A stretch of 17,175 nucleotides of DNA from Candidatus Aerophobota bacterium (GTDB lineage: Bacteria; Aerophobota; Aerophobia; Aerophobales; AE-B3A). The notes under the pieces were generated by a model. It was given only the letters and a program-made list of their open reading frames with translations. It had not been told where the DNA came from and did not search any database. The stretch lies in the NCBI GenBank assembly GCA_030672445.1, contig DAOVGK010000095.1, forward strand, positions 1 to 17,175, read 5' to 3'. The translations under genes were made by a program, and so were the position numbers. Below are positions 1-6,413 of the stretch, piece by piece (position 1 is the first letter of the stretch; each line of letters opens with the position of its first letter).

Positions 1-31
1 TTGTGTTACTATTTTAATAATAATAACACAA
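1..31. repeat. 31-bp imperfect palindrome at window edge
   Basis: TTGTGTTA at 1-8 is mirrored by TAACACAA at 24-31, and inner pairs 10-13/19-22 and 15/17 also match, so 13 of 15 possible pairs around position 16 agree. It could be an operator for a gene left of the window or an AT-rich hairpin. It lies at the edge, so no partner gene can be named. Confidence 0.4.
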
Positions 32-207
32 TTTGAGAAAAAGTCAAGTTTTTTCTTCGTTGTTAATAAAACCTAATTTTTCTCGGGATAAGGTTATGTG
101 GCCTTATATGGAAGATTATAGATTATTCGAGAGACCTACCTCTTTGTGAGTAGGTAGAGTACCTAACTGAACGATTAGCATATTTTTATCACTGTTCTTT
201 CCTAGTT

Positions 208-250
208 GGAGGGGGGTCCGAATAGGCAAGGAGCCGGTCTTGAAAACCGA
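208..250 (+). pseudogene. tRNA-Ser(TGA) 5' half, decayed
   Basis: The acceptor 5' strand GGAGGGG (208-214), a D arm with stem TCC/GGA (217-219, 230-232) and an anticodon arm CCGGT-CTTGAAA-ACCGA (234-250) with anticodon TGA at 241-243 are all recognisable as the first half of a bacterial tRNA-Ser(UGA). After 250 there is no T arm (no TTCGAAT) and no CCCCTCC acceptor 3' strand. The outer pair of the anticodon stem is a C-A mismatch. It is therefore a remnant, not a working tRNA. Confidence 0.65.
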
Positions 251-374
251 TTTTGCCACCTGCCAAAATTCTCACCAGAACGTGAAATCCTTAAAATTAT
301 CAAATAACAGATCATTTCTGAAGTTATTATATACCACCGTCAAAGAATTTCTACATGTTTTAGTAAAAATACAC

Positions 375-402
375 TTGACATTCTAAATTATTTTAGTATG
401 AT
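375..402 (+). promoter_or_regulatory. Sigma70-type promoter of the regulator gene
   Basis: TTGACA (375-380, perfect -35) and TATGAT (397-402, five of six to the -10 consensus) are separated by 16 bases. Transcription would start near 409, giving a leader of about 33 bases before the ATG at 442. This is the best promoter in the left part and probably drives regulator plus GH2 gene, possibly more of the locus. Confidence 0.8.
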
Positions 403-421
403 GATAGAAAATACTAAAATA
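389..421. promoter_or_regulatory. Dyad operator over -10 and start site
   Basis: TATTTTAGTAT (389-399) and ATACTAAAATA (411-421) form a perfect 11-bp inverted repeat around an 11-bp spacer. The half-site centres are about 21 bp apart, two helical turns. A further direct half-site TTTTAGTA at 358-365 lies exactly 33 bp (about three turns) upstream of the copy at 391-398. The left arm overlaps the -10 box and the right arm lies just after the expected start, so bound repressor would block transcription. Autoregulation by the adjacent LacI-type protein is inferred. The site lacks the central CG of classical LacI-family operators. Confidence 0.65.
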
Positions 422-441
422 TTTATATTTTTAATTAATAT

Positions 442-1497
442 ATGAGACTAACTTTAAAAGATATTGCCCAAAAGGTAGGTGTGTCTTCTGCTACAGTTTC
501 TCTTGTTTTGAATGGGAAAAAAGGAGTAGGGGATGAGGTAAGAGCCAAAGTTCTAAGCGTCGCTAAGGAGCTAAATTATCCTATACATATAGATAAGAGG
601 CAAGATGAATCTCAGGTAAAAATCCGATACAAGATCCACTTTCTTTTTGAAAAACTAAAGGGTTCTCCTTTTGGTGATATTTTTTATGGAGAAGTTCTCC
701 AAGGACTCGAAGAACAGGCTAAATTTTATAATTGTAGTGTTTCGTTCACTCTCGTAGAGCAAAATGAGAATTATGGCAAATTAATATCCGACTTAAAAAG
801 TATGGATATTGATGGAGTCATTGCAATAGGGGGAGGTAATATCACCGATAAACTCTTGGAAAATATTAGGAAAGAAGTATCTAAGCCAGTTCTGCTCTTG
901 GATAATTTTGTAATAGGTAAAAAATACAACTGCGTACTGGCTGATAGTATCACTGGAGGATATCAGGCCGCTAAATACTTAATTGAAAATGGCCATAAAG
1001 ATATTGGTGTTATAAAAGGCCCTAAATATTATAAAAGTTTAACTGAAAGATTTGAAGGTTTTCTTGAGGCAATGGATGAATTTGGCTTACCTGTCAGAAA
1101 AGAGTGGATTGTTCAAACTAATCATGCTGAGTATATAAAGGGGTACTCCGAAATGAAACAAATACTATCGCAGCCCAGACGACCTACAGCTATCTTTGCA
1201 ATTAGTGATAAAACTGCTTTTGGAGCGATGGAGGCTATAAAGCAGAGTGGCCTTAACATCCCTAAAGATATCTCTATTATAGGATTTGACGATGTGCATG
1301 AGGCAAGATTAACTGTACCTCGACTTACCACGATTAGAGTTCCAAAAATGAAAATGGGGAGAGTAGCTGTTGAAAGAATCTATAACCTAGTTAGAGAAAA
1401 AAATGTAGTTCCTTTGAAAATAGTTCTGTATACCCAACTCGTTGTCAGAGAGACCGTTGGACAGCCTCTCAAAAAACGCAGTAAAGGAGAAAGTTAA
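442..1497 (+). CDS. LacI-family transcriptional regulator
   Basis: A DNA-binding sugar-responsive repressor of 351 residues, a normal length for the family. The N-terminal helix-turn-helix spans about residues 4-48 (TLKDIAQKVGVSSATVS). The effector domain (about 63-340) is of the periplasmic-binding-protein type, with typical stretches such as GFDD near 280 and PRLTTIRVP near 300. The usual hinge helix after the HTH (NYxPNxxAxxL) is not recognisable; the stretch NYPIHIDKRQDESQV stands there instead. The ATG at 442 has no visible Shine-Dalgarno site in its AT-only leader. Its stop overlaps the ATG of the GH2 gene by one base, so the two are co-transcribed and likely translationally coupled. 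It probably controls this locus through the dyad at 389-421, responding to a sugar made by the hydrolases. Family assignment is secure; the effector is unknown. Confidence 0.93.
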   Translation: MRLTLKDIAQKVGVSSATVSLVLNGKKGVGDEVRAKVLSVAKELNYPIHIDKRQDESQVKIRYKIHFLFEKLKGSPFGDIFYGEVLQGLEEQAKFYNCSVSFTLVEQNENYGKLISDLKSMDIDGVIAIGGGNITDKLLENIRKEVSKPVLLLDNFVIGKKYNCVLADSITGGYQAAKYLIENGHKDIGVIKGPKYYKSLTERFEGFLEAMDEFGLPVRKEWIVQTNHAEYIKGYSEMKQILSQPRRPTAIFAISDKTAFGAMEAIKQSGLNIPKDISIIGFDDVHEARLTVPRLTTIRVPKMKMGRVAVERIYNLVREKNVVPLKIVLYTQLVVRETVGQPLKKRSKGES

Positions 1498-3674
1498 TGG
1501 GGAAAATTATCAGACTAAATGGCAACTGGAAATTCAAGCTAGACCCTACAAATCTTGGAGAGAAGTATCCTGAAGATCTTGTTCGCACCTATAGAAGGGA
1601 ATGTAGATACATGAGTCCTGATTATGATGATAGAGACTGGGATGAGATTAAGGTGCCCTCCTGCTGGCAGACCCAAGGATACAGTTACAATGGAGTTTCC
1701 TGGTACAGGAAAAAATTCACTTTAGCTACTAAACAAGCTGGCAAAGTTTATCGGGTGAAATTTAAGGGTGTAGATTATTTTGCTGATGTATGGGTTAACG
1801 GATTCTATTTAGGTTCCCATGAAGGATTTTTTAATAGATTTGAATATGATATTACTGAAAGAATAAAGGAGGGAGAAAATCTCCTCACACTTAAAGTTGA
1901 TTCACCGAATGATGTAAATATTGTTGACGAGGAAGACCATGAGAGAAAGACCCTGATAAAGGGAGCCCTGCAGGACTGGGACGTTAATAATCTTTCTGTA
2001 AATCCCGGGGGCATATATAACGACGTTCTCTTGGAAGTTTCAAACTTCATATATCTGAAGAATCTTAAAATAGACAGTTTATTGAACAAAAAGGGTAATC
2101 AAGCAAGAGTATGTTTAAGATTTCCCGTGGTTAGTCATTTTCTAGAATATAAAAATTCTGAGGTGAAAATAAAAATAAAACCAAAAAATTTTGAGGGGGA
2201 ACAGATTTACACAACTTCAGATGTTACGCTCAGACCCGGAGAAGGTGAGGGGGAGATTTTTGTTACCATAGAAAATCCAAAACTTTGGTGGACCTGGGAT
2301 TTAGGAAAACCCAACCTTTACCAGGCAGCGGTTGAGGTAAGAGTTGATGGAAAATTTTATGATAGTATATCAACAACCTTTGGAATCCATACTGTTGAAT
2401 GGAAAGGAAGGAGCTGGGAAACTTATCTTAATGGGAAACGGATATTCTTCCGGGGAACAAATTACCTTTCAGATCAATTGCTTTCCAATATGAATATGGA
2501 AAAGTACAAAAGGGACATCCAGTTAGTAAAAGAAGCAAATATGAACACTATCAGGACTTTCTGTATTGTTGAGAAAGAGGAATTCTACCAATGCTGTGAT
2601 GAAGCCGGAATAATGGTGTATCAGGATTTTCCTATGCAGTGGAGGATGAGTGACTCAAGCGATCTGGTGCGAAGAGCTATATTGCAAGTAAGAGATATGG
2701 TAAATCAGCTGTATAATCACCCCTCAATTGTCATCTGGTGTCTGGGAAGCGAGCCAGGAAAGAAGAATTTTGAAAAACTGGGTATGGCGTTGGCCTCTGA
2801 GGTCAAAAAATTGGACAAATCGAGGATAGTCCAACAGGCCAATGCTTATCCGGCACAGTGGGATTACAAAGAATGGAAAGAAAAATATGGATGGTCTATT
2901 GATAATCATCTCTACTACGGCTGGTACAAAACCGATTTCTGGCCTTCTTTGGATAGCCTCAATGATATAGACAAGATGGAACTTGAGTTTATCGGTGAGT
3001 TTGGAGCTCAGGCTCTTCCTCATAAAGAATCATTAAAAAAGTTTATACCAAAAGAGGACCTCTGGCCTATGAATCCTAGAAAATATAATTTTCACTGCTT
3101 TCAAGACGAGCAACAGTTTACCTGGATAAAAATGCCCGAGTCTCTGGAGGAGTTGATAGATAGAAGCCAGAAATATCAGGCTTATTTTTTAAAATACCAT
3201 ACTGAGTTTTATCGCAGACACAAATTTAATCCCTGTAATGGAGCTTTGCAATTTGTCTTTAATGACTGTTGGCCAGCTATAACTTGGTCAGTTGTTGATT
3301 ACTATAGGAAGAAGAAACCCGGCTATTTTGCTTTAAAACAGGCCTTCAATCCTATCCATGTAATTATGGAGTGGCCGGATGACAGAATTCTTGAAAAGGA
3401 ATTTAAGAGGGGAATTTATGTTGTAAATGATTACCATCATAGATTTGATACTTTAAAGGTAAGCTACAGTGTATCTAGCGGTGGGGAAATAATTAAAAAG
3501 GAAAACATTGATTGTGCTATAAAAGAAAATACTTTAAAGCAGATCGGTTATATTGAGTTGGAATTTAACATTTCGGATAAAGGAAGAGAAATTTCCATCG
3601 ACCTTGAATTGTGGGAGAAAAATGAGTTACTCTCATGTAATAACTATCGGTTTAAGATCAAAACCACATTGTAA
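1497..3674 (+). CDS. Glycoside hydrolase family 2, beta-mannosidase-like
   Basis: A retaining exo-glycosidase of GH2 (clan GH-A), 725 residues, without signal peptide and so cytoplasmic. In order: jelly-roll sugar-binding domain (about 1-185, with WDEIKVPSCWQ near 48), immunoglobulin-like domain (about 186-300), TIM barrel (about 300-620) opened by LNGKRIFFRGTNY. The nucleophile region EFIGEFGAQALP puts the nucleophile at E501, and FNDCWPAITWS (588-598) is also typical of beta-mannosidases. The acid/base is E419 in NHPSIVIWCLGSEP, but the preceding residue, nearly always Asn in this clan, is Ser418. The protein is shorter than many beta-mannosidases (over 800 residues) because the C-terminal domains are reduced. 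AAGGAG (1484-1489) precedes the ATG, which overlaps the regulator's stop. Beta-mannosidase, beta-glucosaminidase or another beta-glycosidase activity is possible; the Ser makes the substrate uncertain. Confidence 0.9.
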   Translation: MGKIIRLNGNWKFKLDPTNLGEKYPEDLVRTYRRECRYMSPDYDDRDWDEIKVPSCWQTQGYSYNGVSWYRKKFTLATKQAGKVYRVKFKGVDYFADVWVNGFYLGSHEGFFNRFEYDITERIKEGENLLTLKVDSPNDVNIVDEEDHERKTLIKGALQDWDVNNLSVNPGGIYNDVLLEVSNFIYLKNLKIDSLLNKKGNQARVCLRFPVVSHFLEYKNSEVKIKIKPKNFEGEQIYTTSDVTLRPGEGEGEIFVTIENPKLWWTWDLGKPNLYQAAVEVRVDGKFYDSISTTFGIHTVEWKGRSWETYLNGKRIFFRGTNYLSDQLLSNMNMEKYKRDIQLVKEANMNTIRTFCIVEKEEFYQCCDEAGIMVYQDFPMQWRMSDSSDLVRRAILQVRDMVNQLYNHPSIVIWCLGSEPGKKNFEKLGMALASEVKKLDKSRIVQQANAYPAQWDYKEWKEKYGWSIDNHLYYGWYKTDFWPSLDSLNDIDKMELEFIGEFGAQALPHKESLKKFIPKEDLWPMNPRKYNFHCFQDEQQFTWIKMPESLEELIDRSQKYQAYFLKYHTEFYRRHKFNPCNGALQFVFNDCWPAITWSVVDYYRKKKPGYFALKQAFNPIHVIMEWPDDRILEKEFKRGIYVVNDYHHRFDTLKVSYSVSSGGEIIKKENIDCAIKENTLKQIGYIELEFNISDKGREISIDLELWEKNELLSCNNYRFKIKTTL

Positions 3675-3696
3675 TGTTGGCGCAAACCGTGCAGGG

Positions 3697-3718
3697 CGAG
3701 ATAGTGCATGAGATCTCG
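3697..3718 (+). other. Small hairpin after the GH2 gene
   Basis: CGAGAT (3697-3702) and ATCTCG (3713-3718) form a 6-bp perfect stem with a 10-base loop, 22 bases after the GH2 stop. No T tract follows, so it is not a classical terminator by itself. It may protect the 3' end of the regulator-GH2 message. Confidence 0.3.
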
Positions 3719-3746
3719 TCTTCCCAGAGAATGTATCAATGGAGTA

Positions 3747-3775
3747 GGGTACAGTTTTTCTTGCTACCCGTTTTT
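3747..3775 (+). terminator. Possible weak terminator after the GH2 gene
   Basis: GGGTA (3747-3751) and TACCC (3765-3769) pair, extendable by CA/TG across a one-base bulge, and are followed by G and five T (3771-3775). The stem is short, so termination would be partial at best. The 319-base gap 3675-3993 otherwise contains no gene that I can support and no convincing promoter before the binding-protein gene. Confidence 0.35.
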
Positions 3776-3993
3776 CTCCTTTGGTGCGTCATAGATGACT
3801 TAAGGCGAAGGTAAAAGCTGGAAATCAAAGACCAGGAGGAGGTGAAAAGGTAGGTAGGCCACTTCAGCTTGGGAATGGGAGTTACTTGAGGAGAAGTGTA
3901 GGATAACTCACATTTCTCTGCGGGAACTTCCAGGGAAAATTGAACCATGTTGCCAAATGCGCATTTAGGTGAATATTATAGGAGGAGGATATC

Positions 3994-5274
3994 ATGAAAA
4001 CAAGTCTTAAAGGTTTAGTAGGGGTACTGATGGCAGTCACACTTCTGGCTTGTGGGGGAGCTACCTTTGCGAAGCAAAAAACCATATCCTTTGTCTACTT
4101 TGGGAATGTTGACGAGATGCCGATATTGCAGGAAATGATTAAAGGATTTTCCGACAGACATCCAGAGATTAACGTAAAATTTATACCGGTGCCAGCTACA
4201 ACCTGGGGTGAGTATTTTGATAAGATGGCAACTATGATCGCTGGAGGTGTCACTCCTGATGTAGTTCGCGTCGCTATTGAAGGAACACAGCTTTTTGCCG
4301 ATAAAGGCTTGGCCCTTCCACTCGACAGCTACATAGAACGGGATAAAGCGGAACTCCAGGAATTCTTTGATGATGTTCACCCTAAACTGCTTGAGGTTTT
4401 CCGGTATAAAGGTCACGTCTATGAGTTCGTTTACGAGTGGAACAATATGGTTATATATTACAACACCAAGCTATTCGAGGAGAATGGGATAAAGAGGCCG
4501 CCGGATAATTGGGATAAAGATATGTTCTTGGAGATTGCCCAAAAACTCACGGTAGACAAGGACGGTGATGGTACGCCGGAACAGTACGGGTATGCTACCG
4601 CGAATGAGTACTTCTGGGGAGCTATGCCTTGGATTTTCAACTTTGGTTCCAGCTTGCTCAGCGATGATTGGAGTAAATCCAACGCTAACGACCCTAAGTT
4701 TATCGCTGCGATAACCTGGATACAAGATCTTATATGGAAGTATAAAGTTGCTCCTCCTCCAGCCGTTGTTGATTTCTTCCCCTTCTTTGCAACTGGTAAA
4801 ATAGCTATGTGTGGATGGGGAAGATGGCCCGTCTGCTCGTTCAATAACATGAACTTCTTCGACTATGACATCATGTACTGGCCTAAGGTGGAAACTCAAG
4901 CCACTGAATTCGGTGTTGGGGGCTTCCCTATCATGAAGGGGACGAAATACCCGGAGGAGGCTTGGAAGCTTATTAAATATCTAACTTCCAAAGAATCCAT
5001 GGCATATACTACTGGTATGGGTGTTTCCATACCTGGACGCCGCTCCTTAGCCTACGATCCGGAGGTTATGGGGGAATATCCCAAACACTCCAGGATATTC
5101 TACGATTCGCTGGAGCAAGGAAAGCCGGTGCCCTCGCCTCCAGAATACAATGAGGTACAGGATATCTGGCTGCGCTATCTAAGTGCTATGAACGCTAATG
5201 AGATTACTCCCGAAGAAGCTGCGGCGGGGACTCATAGAGAAATCAGTGCGGTTTTGGCCAAGCGGGGAAAATAG
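3994..5274 (+). CDS. ABC sugar-binding protein (extracellular solute-binding, family 1)
   Basis: Captures a sugar or oligosaccharide outside the membrane and delivers it to the two permeases encoded at 7957 and 8941. The 426 residues are typical of the UgpB/MalE-like family. The N-terminus has a hydrophobic export signal (about 5-19) followed by LLAC with Cys20 as a possible lipidation site; a signal peptidase I site after A26 (TFA) is the alternative, so anchoring is uncertain. The mature part has the usual start (ISFVYFGNVDEMPILQEMIKG), the fold-typical EEAWKLIKYLTS near 325, and an EF-hand-like calcium loop DKDGDGTPEQYG at 188-199, common in this family. GGAGGAGG (3981-3988) is a very strong ribosome site 5 bases before the ATG, consistent with the high expression expected of a binding protein. 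It follows a long untranslated gap and is followed by a stable hairpin. Confidence 0.92.
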   Translation: MKTSLKGLVGVLMAVTLLACGGATFAKQKTISFVYFGNVDEMPILQEMIKGFSDRHPEINVKFIPVPATTWGEYFDKMATMIAGGVTPDVVRVAIEGTQLFADKGLALPLDSYIERDKAELQEFFDDVHPKLLEVFRYKGHVYEFVYEWNNMVIYYNTKLFEENGIKRPPDNWDKDMFLEIAQKLTVDKDGDGTPEQYGYATANEYFWGAMPWIFNFGSSLLSDDWSKSNANDPKFIAAITWIQDLIWKYKVAPPPAVVDFFPFFATGKIAMCGWGRWPVCSFNNMNFFDYDIMYWPKVETQATEFGVGGFPIMKGTKYPEEAWKLIKYLTSKESMAYTTGMGVSIPGRRSLAYDPEVMGEYPKHSRIFYDSLEQGKPVPSPPEYNEVQDIWLRYLSAMNANEITPEEAAAGTHREISAVLAKRGK

Positions 5275-5286
5275 AGCGAGGGCAAC

Positions 5287-5319
5287 GCTGTGAGCCTGCT
5301 GCAAGGGCAGGCTCACAGC
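5287..5319 (+). promoter_or_regulatory. Stable intergenic hairpin after binding-protein gene
   Basis: GCTGTGAGCCTGC (5287-5299) and GCAGGCTCACAGC (5307-5319) are a perfect 13-bp inverted repeat with a 7-base loop, starting 13 bases after the stop of the binding-protein gene. No T run follows, so it is not a standard intrinsic terminator. In ABC sugar operons such hairpins commonly sit between binding protein and permeases, where they stabilise the upstream message or reduce read-through; that role is inferred here. Confidence 0.75.
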
Positions 5320-5357
5320 AAAGCTGTTAGTGTGGATTAGAAGAAAAGGAAGGTAAG

Positions 5358-6407
5358 GTGAAGGGTAACTTTTTATCTTTTCTACCGCTCATAAGCGATG
5401 CTCAATCCAAAAGGAGTTCAAGTTACGACCGAAGAGGAGGGAATGCAGATTTTATCAGGATTGATGCACATGAGACGGTGAGAATTGCCGACATCAACGG
5501 AGCAGGTTGTATAAACCATATTTGGATTACAGCCATGAGCAAAGATATTTACTATTTACGTAGCATGTTATTACGAATGTATTGGGATGGTGAACCTGAT
5601 CCTAGTGTTGATACTCCTCTTGGTGATTTTTTTGGCCTCGGACATGGTATTCCTACTCAGTTTATATCAATACCACTAAGTGTGGTCGGAACAGCACCTA
5701 GTCTGCTGGACTCAGATTTTAATAAAGCTGCACTAAATTGTTTTTTCCCTATGCCGTTTGCGAAATCTGCTAGAGTTGAGATTATGAATGAAAGCGACAT
5801 CCCCTGTAGCAAATTTTATTACCACGTGGATTATGAGACTTGGAGCAAAATGCCAAGAAATTTGGGCCGATTCCACGCAAAATGGAGACGTGAAAATCCA
5901 ACGCAGGCTCAGAAAACAGACGTGAATATTACCGGAAAGGAAAATTACACTATTTTGGAAGCTCAGGGACAAGGTCACTACGTAGGTTGTGTTTTGGCTA
6001 TCGAGAATCTTTCTACAAGTTGGTTTGGTGAAGGAGATGATATGATCTTCATCGACGGAGAGAATCTCCCCCCTTCCTTACACGGTACAGGAATGGAGGA
6101 TTACTTCTGTTCTGCCTGGGGCTTTCCCGGTGAATATTCTGGACCATACCACGGTGTTTCCCTGGCCGGAGATCTAAGAGATTCCACTGGAAAGTGGACG
6201 ATGTATAGATTTCACCTGGTGGATCCCATCCGATTTAAAAAATCCATTAAGGTCACCATCGAACATGGTCATGCCAATAAACGTTCTGACGATTATTCAA
6301 GTGTGGCATATTGGTATCAAACAGAGCCGCATAAGAACTTTTTCCAGATGCCTAACCCAAGAGAAAGACGCCCCAGCTGGAAAGGCGTTTTAGAAGAAGG
6401 CGTGTGA
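5358..6407 (+). CDS. GH172 (DUF2961) family glycoside hydrolase
   Basis: Family members characterised so far act on alpha-fructofuranosyl or arabinofuranosyl linkages (difructose dianhydride I, arabinans), in a jelly-roll fold. Here 349 residues cover the whole domain. Hallmarks are the first conserved block RMYWDGEPDPSVDTPLGDFF (73-92), and IDGENLPPSLHGTGMEDYF (232-250), in which E247 is a likely catalytic residue; E259 downstream is another acidic candidate. No signal peptide, so cytoplasmic. The start is a GTG preceded by AAGGAAGG (5346-5353). The stop is 6 bases before the next ATG, so it is tightly coupled to the beta-propeller gene. Co-location with transporter genes suggests that it trims an imported furanose-containing oligosaccharide. 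Family call is firm; substrate is inference. Confidence 0.88.
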   Translation: MKGNFLSFLPLISDAQSKRSSSYDRRGGNADFIRIDAHETVRIADINGAGCINHIWITAMSKDIYYLRSMLLRMYWDGEPDPSVDTPLGDFFGLGHGIPTQFISIPLSVVGTAPSLLDSDFNKAALNCFFPMPFAKSARVEIMNESDIPCSKFYYHVDYETWSKMPRNLGRFHAKWRRENPTQAQKTDVNITGKENYTILEAQGQGHYVGCVLAIENLSTSWFGEGDDMIFIDGENLPPSLHGTGMEDYFCSAWGFPGEYSGPYHGVSLAGDLRDSTGKWTMYRFHLVDPIRFKKSIKVTIEHGHANKRSDDYSSVAYWYQTEPHKNFFQMPNPRERRPSWKGVLEEGV

Positions 6408-6413
6408 ATATCA

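Larger units (their letters stand above)
1..441. other. Leader region without protein-coding gene
   Basis: No convincing reading frame is seen. It holds the palindrome at 1-31, the tRNA-Ser half at 208-250, short overlapping dyads (CTACCT 136-141 with AGGTAG 152-157; TAGGT 151-155 with ACCTA 161-165), and the promoter and operator of the LacI-type gene at 358-421. The rest is AT-rich and unassigned. Confidence 0.6.

Noticed and set aside
3736..3948. 70-codon minus-strand frame between the GH2 and binding-protein genes
   Set aside because: No ribosome site, no recognisable motif, and low-quality composition; the region is better read as an untranslated leader.
3950..3982. TTGCCA-17-TATTAT promoter-like pair just before the binding-protein gene
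   Set aside because: Transcription would begin inside the Shine-Dalgarno site or at the ATG, leaving no leader; unlikely to be used.
4015..4899. Several long open frames on the minus strand inside the binding-protein gene
   Set aside because: They lie antisense to a gene with clear family motifs, lack ribosome sites, and their products show no recognisable domains; they follow from the codon use of the real gene.
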